Positions 11,603-22,822 of a stretch of DNA of 64,000 nt are shown one piece after another (positions within the stretch are counted from its first letter, which is position 1; every line of letters starts with the position of its first letter). Source of the stretch: Isoetes taiwanensis (taxonomy: Eukaryota; Streptophyta; Lycopodiopsida; Isoetales; Isoetaceae); NCBI GenBank assembly GCA_021234155.1, contig JAJEKV010000002.1, positions 11,772,725 to 11,836,724 on the forward strand, given 5' to 3'. The notes below the pieces were generated by a model. It searched no databases. It was not told the origin of the DNA and saw only the letters and a program-made list of their open reading frames with translations. The translations under genes were made by a program, and so were the position numbers.

Positions 11603-12880
11603 AGAGTAGGATAGTAATATATGTGTAGGCATCGAAAAACAGGGGTTAGTCTCTTAAGTTTCCTGTCACAATCCTTCTTTTCCAGTTTGTGTGGTTTCAG
11701 TCAAAATTCGGCAAATAATCATTAGCTTATAATTAAAATCTAGTGGAGCATAACATTTACTGGCAAATTATATAATTAGAGCTATTGGAGATTTCAAAAC
11801 CTAAAAGTTATCTGGCTAGAGCTATTGGGGATTTCGAAGCCTGATGTGTGGGGTATTAATGTGGCACATTTATTATGACATTTTTATTTTGCAAAAGTGG
11901 CTTACGTTGGACATGTATGTATTGGATTGTAAAGCATTTTGGTCCAACATTCTGATTTATGATGCCAAGCAAGATTATTTGACAATGCGATAATTAAACT
12001 CAATATATATTATATTCTTCTTCTGCATTTGTAACCCTCTCTTGTCCATATCCATAAAAATAAAAAGGCCATAGATTTTGCCTTGATCCATAAAATTGAA
12101 ACAAAACTTGTACAACATACACCTCCTAGCAAAAGCATATCGAACACAAAACTATCAATGGTACTTCTATCCAACTTTGTTGGATCTGTAATTCTTTTTC
12201 TCTTGAGAAGCATCCGCAATAACTTTTTAGCATATAAGAGAATATGAAAAGGTGCTCTAAAAGTAATATAAAAGACTTCGAAGAAAATTCAAATGTTCAA
12301 TATTAAATGAAAGATGTCGTGGAACTCACTAATTCTTGCCAACCTGTTTTCACAATCTCAAGCCGCCAAACCCAATCTGTTGCTCATAGGCCGAATCTAA
12401 TCCAAAAAAACCATGGCATTGCTTTTTTATTTTTAAATGGTCCAAATTTGTTAGTCTGATGTTACTTCTGCAAAGACAAAACCCTATCTCATGCACTGCT
12501 CATGAATAAAATGCCTTCATGTGGCAATATGCTTGCTCCATCTAGTCATCAAGCCTTCCAAAGGGTCACATGCATTTTTTCTGTTTTTTCGTCCTTCTTG
12601 TTTAGATGACTGAGATTGGGTTCTTGGCATGCACCTTGCAGCAGCAGTCCATGACTGCCGGATGCCACAAGGCTGCCACAAATGCTCATGGATCAACAAA
12701 AGAAGGTGGCACGAAACTCTAAGAACAAGAACAAAGCAAAGAATGAACAAAACTAAATCATATTGATGCTCCAAAAGGAGGTGCTCCAAAACGTGAGCAA
12801 AAACCTAAACAATGAGAGGAAATGCTCTCTTTAAATAGTAGAGCAAAACCCTAACCCTAACTGACATCTCACCTACCACA
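11603..12880. other. No gene seen; small duplication
   Basis: Near 11781-11842 a 44-bp phrase (GAGCTATTGGRGATTTC) is duplicated. Near 12846 ACCCTAACCCTAAC is a two-unit telomere-like or telo-box motif. No coding signal was found. Confidence 0.4.
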
Positions 12881-12886
12881 GGTCTA

Positions 12887-13035
12887 GGCTAAATCTGGGC
12901 CATAGATTGTGGGGTCCAATATGACAAATACATGTGGCCTATGCCACCTGCCACATATGTGGGCTAAATCTGGGCCCTAGATCAAGTGGTCCAATGTGAT
13001 AAATACATGTGGCCTATGCCACTCATACATATGTT
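12887..13035. repeat. 75-bp tandem duplication
   Basis: GGCTAAATCTGGGCC...ACATGTGGCCTATGCCAC occurs twice, starting at 12887 and 12962, with small differences. Confidence 0.8.
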
Positions 13036-13199
13036 TAGCCCAAAGGGATAACACTCCCCCCACCAAACCAAACTATGCAGAACCTTTATAACATCAGGTT
13101 AAACATTTACAACAGTGGCCAAAGTGAGGGGAAGTAACGAGAATGTCGCCGAAAAGTCTTGGCCCAAAAATGCCAATGTCGATGAAGTACAAAAATCAT

Positions 13200-13840
13200 G
13201 AGAGGTTGAGAAGGCTGTCACCACTTCTCTTGAGCTTGCCACGAGCTCCTTTAAATCCACAGAAGTCGAATCTAATGTTGAGAAGGTTGTCACCACTTCT
13301 CGTAGAGCTTGCCACTTAGCTCCGAATACATGCGCCAATCAAAGTGTCTTGTAATGAGTTGAACAAAAAGGAGGAAACGAAAATTGTTGAAGGGGCGGAA
13401 GGCCCTAAGTCATCTTCACGCCATTTTTGAACTTGAAAAGTTGAAACAAGGAGTTGAACTTGAAAGAGTTGAAACATAAGTGATTGAAGGGGCGGAAGGC
13501 CCTAAGTCATCTTCACGCCATTTGTTGAACTTGAAAGAGGCTCAACCGCCATGTATTATGGACGGTCGAGATGGATTGAAAAGAGTTGTCTCTCAAACGC
13601 CCTGCATTTGGGTCGATGAGGTAAGCTTGAATGTTGAGGAAGATTGCTGAAAAAAGGCCTACACACGCCATAGGGCTGTGCGAGGTTTTTTTGGGACAAG
13701 GGTGCAAGGAAGATCTCCAAGAATACAACAAAAGTTGAGGCGTCCCCCAAAATGTGCCGAAAATATGCTCCAGATGCTGCTTGCGTGAAAAGTAGATCAA
13801 ATATGCTCCAGATGCTGCTTGCGTGAAAAGTGGATCGAAA
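13200..13840. repeat. Cluster of local tandem duplications
   Basis: Three independent duplications lie in 640 bp. GAGAAGG(C/T)TGTCACCACTTC occurs near 13207 and 13279. GAAGGGGCGGAAGGCCCTAA occurs near 13387 and 13481. A 40-bp unit with ATGCTCCAGATGCTGCTTGC is immediately repeated near 13763 and 13803. No gene is recognised in the surrounding sequence. Confidence 0.8.
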
Positions 13841-14140
13841 GTTGTGCTTGAAGGGGCAGTGACAGATTGTTGAACTCGTTTGAAGTCATACTTGCATGAA
13901 TTTTACCTTCAAAGGCATAATGGTCGGGCTAGATATCTGGTATGAGGAAAAACGGCTTCAATATTAGAAGGGGTGAAAACACAAAAAATGTGGCCCATCT
14001 TGAATGGTCGTCTAATTCTCTCTATGGAAGAGAAAAAATTATAAAAGATATCCCTTGGATGACAATGTGTTGACAAATAGAGTGTGCAGGAAAGGAACTC
14101 AAAAATTTTCACGCCGTGGGGCTGTGGATATTGAAGCATT

Positions 14141-14310
14141 TTTTTTTTTTTTTTTTTTTTTTTAGCACACCAGCCCTACCGGGCCTACAGCCTTTCCTCA
14201 AATTCTAGCCTATCCACGTGTAATTTCCATGTCATCAAAATCTGATGTGGGCTATTTTACACCGTCAGATCTCTACTTTTACAAATCTAAGGCCAGGGAA
14301 ATTAGAAAAT
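14141..14310 (-). mobile_element. Poly(A)-tailed retroposon 3' end, copy 1
   Basis: On the minus strand the sequence ends GGGCTGGTGTGCT followed by about 23 A (poly-T at 14140-14163 on the plus strand). The adjacent roughly 170 bp is shared with 32630-32780, which also ends in a poly(A) tract. A 14-bp phrase before the tract (TGGATATTGAAGCA) recurs with one mismatch near 16133, a weak candidate target duplication for a 2-kb insertion. LINE/SINE origin is inferred from the tail. Confidence 0.5.
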
Positions 14311-16575
14311 CCACCAAAAATAGGGTAAGGAAATAACTTATTCTTCCGTTATTGCATCATCGAGCTTGTGCTCTATTGATTTCGTTTCCTGCTCTCCAGA
14401 AAGGAGCATAGAAGCCGGTAAACGCCTCCTTTTTTCTTTTCTTTTTTTTGGCATGTGCTCGTGTTTTTTCTTTTCCTTTCTCTTCGCGGAGGTCCGGTGA
14501 TAGCACTCTGCGGCCATGGTGCTTGGCCGCCCCTGACGCTGGCTATATCAAGGTTGCCTGATGTTTTGCTTGCTTTGATGTTTATTTCTTCTGTTTAACT
14601 AAATGCAGATTTGATGGCTTCAGAGTTGAATGGGATACTTGACGTTCATTGTTGCCGTAAGCATTTGAAGGCAAAGGTATAACATGGTAACAATCTGCTC
14701 TGCAATTTGACCTGATTCTTCTTCTGTCTTCTTCTACTGCGTACAATTTTAGCCTTCTTTAGGAGTATATCTAAAGTAGAATCTAAGATATCCTAAATGC
14801 ATCTCTGACACCCATTGCAGCAGTTTATCTCTAGTTGGTCCGCTTTGAGTCTGGAGCTTTGCAAATCTAGGTGAGGTATGCTCTACAACTTCTAACTTCG
14901 TCTTTGGATTGTGCCATTTTTGGACACTGTAACAGGAATGCATAGAGGCACAACTTTGTTGGATCAAGCCCGGTGTATCCCTTTAAGTTTTTCCTTAAGC
15001 TTTAGAAGTCCCAACATGCATAGATTTCCGTAAAAATGATAAATCGTGGCTGCCAATATTTTATATAGAATGGTCAATCCAGGATACGCATGAGATGAAA
15101 GGGCTCTAAATGGAACTTGAAAACAAGAAATTTCATTTGCACTTTCCTATAACAGCCAGAGACCGAAAGCATGGCAAAGCACCTAAACTTGCAATCCGCT
15201 ATGAAGCGACAAGAAGTTTCGCGATATCTCTACTCCATGGAACTGTGACAATAGTGATGGCAAAGATATGATGTTTATTCAACAAAATGGAATTTGGATG
15301 TCCCAAATACCAGATCCGAGAATATACTAATGGAGTGACATTGCATATTTCTTGGTGGATCCGCACATATCTCTAGCGGTGATCACATAGCAACTTCAAC
15401 ATACATGGCATCATTTTTCTTTTCTTTTTTATTCTAGCGGTGAATTACGTTTTTGCGTGTTAGTTTTACGTCTCTTCCTTCAATTCTCTTGCTTTCAATC
15501 CAAGAATATGGACTTTGCCGGGCTTTTGTTTGAAAGTCTTGTCGAAGTCTTGGATTTAATCCCTCGTTTCTTCCTCTTTTTGCAACAAATCTCCGTTCAA
15601 AATGTCACCTATTTGTCTTTATGGCTGCTTAAAGTAAGCCATTTATGCCGTCGTTTCTTCATTTCCAAAAATCGCCATCAACAATGCGTATTTGAAGGAG
15701 ACAATTTGTATTCAATCGTTGGTTTGTTCTAGATTTCACTTGGGACTTCAATGGCGGTTGTCGGTGATCTTTAGCGGGTTTAAATTGCGACTTTTTTTGT
15801 GCATGATTCTTATGTTACATGATAGCAATTTTGTCTAATCTAAACATGTAGGGTCTCATTTTGAAGAGCGGTGCCTCAAAGCAATTGGAACAATAATCTT
15901 GACACCCCTTGGCGGTTCAATTGACATATCGGGATTGCCCTATCTGCGGGGAGGTAAGTCTTTCCATGATTGTATTGTTGTACTGGACTTAATATATATA
16001 TTTTTATTCAAGTGTAGAGCTCGGACAATTGCAAGGATTCTTTAGTTGATACATTATTAGCATCGTAAGAAGTTTATCACAATATGTTACATAGTATCTG
16101 ATTCCTTAGTAAGAAGCTTGAACATGCTCTTTGGATCTTGAAGCACAGCTATGAGTGAATACTGTCTCAACCATCATCCAATTAAATTGGGATTATGTCA
16201 ACTCCAAAATCACGCCAACCCGCTATTGTCTTCTAGGGGTTTTGTTTTTTAACCTTTTTTTTTTTTTTACTTCAAAAATAACATAAGGTTGCGATTCACG
16301 TGTGACTTTTCATATCGAATTGAAATATGCAGAAATGAAGAGCAAGTTGCTAACATAGATGAGACCAAAATTGCTTGCTCGATAGATGATAATATTAGGT
16401 TTGATAACAACAGATTGCATTATTTTGCAGGCAATTCCGGACTTCGAAATTATCGATACATGGCACAAATATCATACAAAAATATCATATATTCCAATAA
16501 AACATTAAAGGATCAATCCATGTTTTTCCACGTGTTTAACAAGGTGTGGTTCCATATCACCGTTCTATCCAGCCT
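14310..16575. other. No recognisable gene
   Basis: Pyrimidine-rich tracts and short frames are present. A plus-strand frame at 15457-15732 (91 residues, hydrophobic, F/L-rich) has no family signature. If the direct repeat near 16133 is a target duplication, this is the body of the retroposon whose tail is at 14141. Confidence 0.3.
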
Positions 16576-16579
16576 GGTG

Positions 16580-17223
16580 CGAATCTAACACTTCACCCAC
16601 CGTCTTCCCCATAGCCAAATTATGCATAATGGACACAAACTTCACCGAGAAAATCATCGTCGCAAAGTTTTTTGGATCGTAAGATGGTGGATTCTGAACT
16701 GCGTTTGATTGTAGAAGCATTTGAGAGCATCATCATCCACTATGATTATATCATCCTTATTCTCGATACCAAGTTCGGTCCATCATGTTACTCAAGTGTT
16801 TGATGAAGATAGGTTTGCTCGTTGGATCCTTGGGATTCTTGAACTTCACACATTTGTTCTCGATCCCAAAGGGTCAACCAATGTCACATTTCCCCGGTGC
16901 CTCCAAAGTATCCTTGATGTTCCTTAGTTCCATGGATGACCAAATACCAACTCGAAATAACCCGAATGCCTCGCCTAGCATCTCCTTCAAGTGCGCCGGC
17001 GGATAGATCCACTTGGTGTTTGATTCTACCGGTGTCCGATGAAACGTTCTCTAGCCACTTTATTTTTCGGAAAAGTCTTGCAAAGGACTCCGTTTAGGTC
17101 TAACACCACAACCTTCTTAGAAACGCGAATGGAAGTTGAAACATCAAACATGTATCCAACAAGAAGATACGATAACACAAACAATACAAACGCCAAAGCG
17201 TGATTTAAAATAGTTATAACCAA
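16580..17223 (-). pseudogene. HAD/FCP1-like (NLI-interacting) phosphatase, broken
   Basis: On the minus strand the frame reads KKVVVLDLNGVLCKTFPKNK, the first HAD motif in the DLNGVL form seen in plant FCP1/NLI-interacting-type phosphatase domains. Downstream pieces in shifting frames read LFRVGIWSSMELRNIKDTLE, NPKDPTSKPIFIKHLSNMMD, a DDDALKCFYN stretch (third Asp motif) and LAMGKTVGEVLDSHQAG, in the order of such a domain. At least three frameshifts and several stops break it. A GT..AG-type acceptor (TTTCTAAG) precedes the first piece. The active enzymes dephosphorylate phosphoserine or phosphothreonine; this copy cannot make a full domain. It lies just downstream of the methyltransferase-like exons on the same strand. 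Confidence 0.6.
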
Positions 17224-17330
17224 ATCGGCTTCGGCGTGATTTAGTTTGACAACGAAAAATAATCAAAGCACGCTTGGCGATTTAATTCAAAGGTAATACA
17301 AATTAAATCACGCAGCGTGGCGCTTATTTC
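17185..17330. repeat. CACGC/GCGTG palindrome fragments
   Basis: Within 140 bp, pieces such as CGCCAAAGCGTG, CTTCGGCGTGATTT, AAAGCACGCTTGGCG and AATCACGCAGCGTGGCG appear in the noncoding gap upstream of the phosphatase fragment. They resemble the full palindromes at 20.4-20.7, 21.9 and 24.9 kb. Confidence 0.6.
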
Positions 17331-17700
17331 GTGGGCAAGGCCATACCTATCATCTTCGGGCCATTGCCCGTCATCGGGCGTCATTCTCCCCTTCGCCACC
17401 CTTAATCTTCGTCTTCTTCATTTGTTAGAATTGTTATTTTCTATTAGTTCCGTTAAGGCGCCCTTCACAACCGACATTATTTTACTATTGATTTGGCAAA
17501 CCCGTGAATCACTAGCCGCCTTCGTTGCCTTCATTTTCGGTTTCCCTCGTCAATTACTTCATTGTTAACCCGTGAATCTACTCATTTGTTGCTTGCATCA
17601 CCCGCAATGTGGGCAAAAATATTCCCTAAGTTCGCTGCCATCCAATTACTTTGAGCAGCCAGGTTTAGCGACTATTTGTTCATTATTGCTTTCCTTATCG

Positions 17701-19454
17701 TCATAGATTACTAGGTCCCTCACCGAAGCAACGTCCACTTTCGAATTGGACAAGTCTATTTAGACTTTTGATTGCTGATGATTTCAGGTTGCCATAAGGG
17801 CCTTTAGAAGACTTGGCAAGCACATGCATGAGGAATGGTTCAAGAAAGTCTTTGGCCTGCTCATCACTCACAAAGCGTTGACATCTTCTTGCACCCATAA
17901 GAGCCTCTCTGCAATATAACCTCCAACATGAAGCTCCAAGCAGGTTGTATCAATTGGAGCAAATGCCTCGACGAGGTAAGCAGCGACCATAGGCGGGAAA
18001 TCCATTTTTTATTTAGGGGCCCTTCTCCTTAGTTTGTAGCTCAGACTTGATTTCCCCACTTAGGAGGGGGTCCCGATCCTCATCCTCTTCGACTCATCTC
18101 GTTGCTCGACTGATCCCCGATCCGTATGAAAGAATATAGTTCTTAAGTCTGGATCATCTAGAAGAAAACATTCCCATGCACTGCTATTGTCACCCTTGGC
18201 CTTAGCAATATCATATTCGTCGTCTGATAGCATGGCTATCATAATAAAGATCACATGTGCCATCTTTCGTGCTGTTCGCAGTTCATTATCCTTAACATCA
18301 TATATTGGGCATCCCTCCCTAATAACTTTGAGGCACTCCAGATCATGAGCAGCGGATAGTGCATGCAGATGTGACTCACCTGAAGGACAAACGATGACAA
18401 TAGTGAAGGACCTCTCAGTTGTCAATCCTATACAGCTGGTAAAGAAGCTGCTGTAGTCCTTCTGGTTCATGCCCATATCTCCTCTCCCACCCCTGCTGTC
18501 CAACACAAAGAGTGATATATTTTTAAGGCCAGAAGTTGATTCTGGCAAGAGACCTTTGTACCCAATGGAGACTGAATACTGGACAACGTCGTCTTCTCCA
18601 GTAATCTTCTTCACAAGGGCCACTTTTCTTCTCAACTCAGCCAATTACCTTAGGGGTAGAGTCTCCTTATGTTTTGTATTTTTAGCCTTCCAATTCTTTA
18701 GGAAGTCCTTTGACCGTAATACAAACTTCTTGATGTCATCATTCTTGACCTTGTATTTGTCCGGCAATCCAATTTCGGATAATGCCACATCCCCCGATAG
18801 CCTTTGTAACTTCGGCTCCTACGGTGACTTCATTGTATCGTACATCCTTTACATGGCTGCAAGCACTCAACGAAGGACATCCTATCCTTGGTGAAAGCAC
18901 CCTTCTTGTATAAGACTTCCTTCTTTAAGCATCGGTCTAAAACCCAAATGGTCTCCGTCGTCTAGCCCCCGAAGTCTTTCTCATCTCTGTCACATTCAAG
19001 TCAAATATGCTTACATCAGCGGGAGGCACCCTACCCATAGTGTCCGGCGACTTCCCTTGTGCATAAGCGTGCCCTGAATTCATTCCACTTGAGCCATCTT
19101 GCCTCCTTACAAAACACAATCTTATACAAGTTCTGTTGGTCCCGACTGCTTTGGATGAGCTTTTCGGAAGGAGGATCGCAATGTCATCACCACCTTTTTC
19201 TTTGATTTTCTTGCAGTCTTCTTCTTCTCTGTATAATTGTCTGCCGCGAGAGTCCGCTCCGCCAGGCTTGAATGCCTCGGACTTTGACCCCATGCAATGC
19301 GGTGGGCAATGGGCAGCCATATTCCACCCACTGTTGACGGGCGTGGCGCAGGGTATTTTTTAACCTCCTTACATATTTGACGGGGCATAAAATATTGGCC
19401 ACTACTTACCTTAGATAATTTGCTAAGCGTAGTTTGGCTCGGCCCTTTCCTCAA
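17701..19454 (-). pseudogene. DNA amino-methyltransferase-like exons (beta-class order)
   Basis: Frames at 19454-19122, 19320-18937, 18780-18060 and 17990-17701 form the C-terminal part of a minus-strand gene. The largest, 18644-18060, reads KKITGEDDVVQYSVS, then ISLFVLDSRGGRGDMG, SFTIVIVCPSGESHLHAL and DRGSVEQRDESKR. Later pieces read DFPPMVAAYLVEAFAP, TTCLELHVGGYIAER and GARRCQRFVSDE. That last run resembles the SAM-binding end of beta-class N6A/N4C methyltransferases (VLDxFxGSGTT..A...GRRC.G.E), and LDSRGG sits where the catalytic DPPW/Y motif would be. Motif IV before motif I is the beta-class order. DPPY is replaced by DSRG and FxGSG is degenerate, so activity is doubtful. An in-frame TAA just before 18644 and several frameshifts mark decay. 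Splicing may account for some breaks. Confidence 0.45.
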
Positions 19455-19867
19455 TCGTTATAAAGAAGAGGTTGTAACTTAAATGGCAAAACCATGAAAC
19501 TAATTTTTTTCCAAGAATTTGAATTGGCCATATCCATACATCTAAAATGTAAATATGATAGCCACGTCACTAAGAAAATATCTAGTTTCTATGATGCTCT
19601 ATGCAGTTGTCACAAACAAATACATGCTAAACTTCTCTAACTAAGATTACTATAAGATCATTTGAATGTTTTAAACATGTTGAATTAGGCAAAAGCGCAA
19701 ATGGATTTGATAGGATTGATCTCACCCAAAGCCATATTGCAAGTACTTGGTAAATGGAAACTAACCTTGATTCGAGTTGGGGCAATGAAGTGCATATTCA
19801 AGTTGGATGATGAAGAACAAATTTGGGATGTAAATTGCAAATCAAGTAAAAAAAAAGGGGGAACCGA

Positions 19868-19870
<3 letters not shown>

Positions 19871-19899
<29 letters not shown>
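19871..19899. repeat. Poly(A) tract
   Basis: An uninterrupted run of about 29 A on the plus strand, with a shorter A run 20 bp before it. It lies in the noncoding interval between minus-strand exons and may be the tail of an old plus-strand retroposon. Confidence 0.8.
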
Positions 19900-19901
<2 letters not shown>

Positions 19902-20339
19902 ATATTCTTAGAAATGCTTTTAGAATTTTAGCGCTAAACTAAAAAGACTTCAACCCCCTACAGGTGGCAAAATTATGTTCCTACACTTGGCCAATATAGA
20001 GCTTGGCCATAGCCCTTGAAATATAAAATTATTCCATGGTTTAAATGGCCACCACAACAAGTTGCTAGTGCACATAACATTTTCGAATGGCCACGCCATA
20101 GGGGTTTGAAGATTTGGCAAACATCAAATTGGCCACTTATGAAGCGAATTCAATGAAATGGTGCTTTGAACTGGCCACCACCCTTTGGTCATGGTGAGAA
20201 TGCATCCTACTCTGACGTGGCCAACTATTTTACGAAATATGTGAATGTGTGGCCAACTGGCCCGCCGGGGCCACTAAAAAACACCATGGCGTGGCGCAGT
20301 TGTTCAACGTATGGACTGCAATAGTACAGACATTGAATC

Positions 20340-20695
20340 AGTATCATAGAATAGAAACACGTCGGGCGCGATTTGAATAGAATTGATCAAGAGAAAAATC
20401 ACGCCTGGCGTGAAATGAATAAAGTTACTAATGCAATCCACGCCAGGCGTGCTTTAAAATCAAACCAATTCCGCCCGGTGTTTTCAAATCAATCGAAACG
20501 CCCGCGTGTTTTGAGATCAATTGGTTGACTTGAAAAACACTGGCGCGGAATTCGTTGATTTGAAAACACGCCTGGCGTGAATTGGTTTGATTTGAAAACA
20601 CGCCTGGCGTGAATACAATTTATGAAACCAGGTAGATTTGAAAACACGCCTGGCATGAATTCGATTGATTTGAAAACACGCCTGGCGTGAATATT
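20340..20695. repeat. Palindrome array CACGCC(T/A)GGCGTG
   Basis: Five exact 13-bp palindromes lie at 20400-20412, 20439-20451, 20567-20579, 20599-20611 and 20677-20689, plus a one-base variant at 20645-20657 and three more decayed versions. Most sit in a 32-bp context, TTGATTTGAAAA before and AATT after. The array is inside what appears to be an intron of the ParB/methyltransferase-like gene: a donor (AAAAG|GTAACT on the minus strand) lies just upstream at about 20711. Confidence 0.9.
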
Positions 20696-20711
20696 AAAAT
20701 GCTAACATCCT

Positions 20712-21905
20712 AATGCAGTTAGTTACCTTTTGTATAGAAATGTCTTCCCCATTTCATTCAAAGTTGCGCTAATCTCAGCCAAATCTGCAGGTGAAGTATT
20801 GGCATCCAAGATACGACACCTCCTATACGCATAGTGATTGTAGAACGCGTTTTGGCCTGTTTGTTCTGCCTGCCTGATGAGGGCCTTCTGTGCCTCAACA
20901 GAATGCTGCCCGTCGATGACGACGAATTTAATATTTTCATTTAACATTAACTCCTGGAAGTTCGTCCACACAGCAGGCTTGTTCGAGATCATATCCCAAG
21001 GTAACACATCCGCTGGCATAGGCATTTGACCTGGATTACTAATCATGCTCTGAACAATCTCCATGGCATGTGCTGGATCATATCTTCTGCTAACATAAAT
21101 GGAGCTTGGTGAACGGATGAGGGACTTCACATGGATCGCAAAAGTTTCCTTAAGACCCAATGGATAATGGTCAGAGTATTTATTCAGCTTGTTCATCGCC
21201 TCTAGCTGCGCCACTCTGTCCTGTTCATTCTCAAAAACAGAAGCCTCCATGCCTTCGACAACTGCAGGTTGAACATCCTTCCCTAGATCTAGGACCCTCT
21301 TAGAAGCTTTCAAGTCAGCTAATTCCCTAGCTTGCTGCAAATAGTGACTTGGTGTCGGTTTAGTGAACATGCCTCTACGACCCAATTTTGTAACCCCTTG
21401 GCAAATAGATATTGGCGTGGCGCTACATTGGTTGGCCAACCATACTTAAAACATGTCTCACCGTTCACATCCGTCTTCATGAAGCGTATCCTTGTATGCG
21501 ATAGCTCTACGGTGAGTAAGTCCGAAAGCAGATCTTTCTTACGCTACGTGTAATCTCCAAGAGCAATTTGCGGTTGGTGTCATCCTCTTCCTCACAAGAG
21601 ATTAGGATCCCTTGTTTGGCCATCTTATGCGCTTCCTTTTCCTCGAGAAGAGAGTTAAGTCGAGCTTGCCATTTGTCTTGGCAAGGTCAGCGTACCACTC
21701 GACACCCTCGTCCATTTCCTCTTAGGGCGGTGCGGGGTCGAGTGGTTGCTATAAGAATCGGCCCTTCATCATCTAAGGTGAGATCATATGGTATGCGCAT
21801 CGGGTCGCCCCGCCCTTGCTTTCTTGGCGGGGATTAGAACCCGAATTATTAGGGGTTTTCTTCCTCTTGAGCACCTTTGCAAAAGAAGATGAGCACTTTT
21901 AGAGT
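20712..21905 (-). CDS. ParB/DGQHR-like domain exon
   Basis: The intact frame at 21439-20723 encodes 238 residues. Residues 112-150 (YVSRRYDPAHAMEIVQSMIS, then PADVLPW), 171-180 (KFVVIDGQHS) and 205-230 (YRRCRILDANTSPADLAEIS) follow the ParB/sulfiredoxin-fold pattern: substrate-strand residues, a GxHR-type loop, then a strand and a helix with Asn. The GxHR Arg is Ser here. A donor AG|GTAACT ends the exon. Upstream frames (21905-21440) continue the same protein with at least three frame changes: a basic KVLKRKK start, DPMRIPYDLTLDDEGPIL, WYADLAKTNGKLDLTLFSRK, and ETCFKYGWPTNVAPRQY. In phages such domains often precede an amino-methyltransferase, as appears to be so here. Function in a plant is unknown. 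Confidence 0.5.
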
Positions 21906-21924
21906 ACTTTTCGGAACAAGAGAT

Positions 21925-21977
21925 CACGCTTTGGCGTGCATTTAAACCTAAATTAGTACAAATCACGCTTTAGCGTG
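21925..21977. promoter_or_regulatory. Two CACGCTTTRGCGTG palindromes
   Basis: CACGCTTTGGCGTG (21925-21938) and CACGCTTTAGCGTG (21964-21977) lie 26 bp apart in the probable intron just upstream of the ParB-like exon. The arms are identical to a third copy at 24861-24874. Confidence 0.6.
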
Positions 21978-22363
21978 TTGGTAGCTCCTATTATTGACCA
22001 TGCTATCGTGAATTTGAAACTAAATTATTTTGCATCCACATTTTAAGCTACATACCCTTCATGAATCCATATTTCACACTATTTAACCTCATTGAACATT
22101 GCTATCTCCAACCTGTCTAACACCGCTATATTCTATATATAAAACAGAGCAAAATTATGTTCTCTGAGCGGACAATCGAGCATTAAGCGATGTTAATACT
22201 TAAAATTCATGCAAAGCATAATAACTCAAACTCATGCAAAGCATATTAATCAAGGCAAGGAAATATCTCAAATTCATGCAAGCATAATACTCTCCACACG
22301 GTGTGTATTACGTGGCAAATTAAATACCTTGAATAGGGTTCTTGTATTATGTGGTATATTCGA

Positions 22364-22661
22364 TCAACGCCCCTCAAGCTTGAGAAGTGCCAAGTTTTGG
22401 GATTCCTCTTCCACCGCTTCCTCGGCCCCGTCCCCTCGACCTCGATTCGCTTTAGAAGACATCTCCGAGTCGCCTAGTAACAGAGTGGGAAGGTCGCTCG
22501 GATCTGGCCTTTCGAGAGCTGCTTTCGAAGAAATAGCTTTTTTCACTGCATGCGAGAAATAGAGAAATTTGAATTTCAAGAAAACACAAAATGCGGTTTC
22601 GAAATATTCTTGACACATACAAATAATAATGATTTTAAGACCCGTCACCGACTTCTTTCAT
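22364..22661 (-). CDS. Probable first exons of the ParB/methyltransferase-like gene
   Basis: A short first exon from ATG at 22661 (MKEV) can splice at G|GTGACG (22648) to an acceptor GCATGCAG at 22546, which keeps phase and gives MKEVVKKAISSKAALERP, then SDLPTLLLGDSEMSSK and an acidic EEAVEEESQ tail before a stop at 22364. The segment is hydrophilic and may be a nuclear-type N terminus. The next exon on this strand is about 450 bp downstream, after an intron holding two palindromes, but I could not place that splice donor. The gene model is inference; the short peptide could also be a separate gene. Confidence 0.4.
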
Positions 22662-22688
22662 TAAGTTTTTAAAACCAATCTACCAAAA

Positions 22689-22717
22689 AGTATCCCGCCA
22701 AATTTATCCCGCCTAAA
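22689..22717. promoter_or_regulatory. Paired E2F-like sites in a divergent promoter
   Basis: TATCCCGCCAAA (22691-22702) and TATCCCGCCTAAA (22705-22717) read on the minus strand as TTTGGCGGGATA and TTTAGGCGGGATA. The first contains the E2F/DP consensus TTTGGCGGGA. They sit between the minus-strand gene starting at 22661 and a plus-strand start at 22823, so one element could drive both in S phase. Confidence 0.5.
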
Positions 22718-22822
22718 CGTAGTTAACCTAATCTTTCTTCTAATTGAATTTTCTCGACCGCCCGAGTTTCCATAAGCCGACTTCTCAAATCAGCTTCGAG
22801 GAGACTCAAATCGACTTCTCAA

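Noticed and set aside
15457-15732. 91-residue plus-strand ORF
   Set aside because: Hydrophobic low-complexity peptide with no motif; likely chance in pyrimidine-rich DNA.
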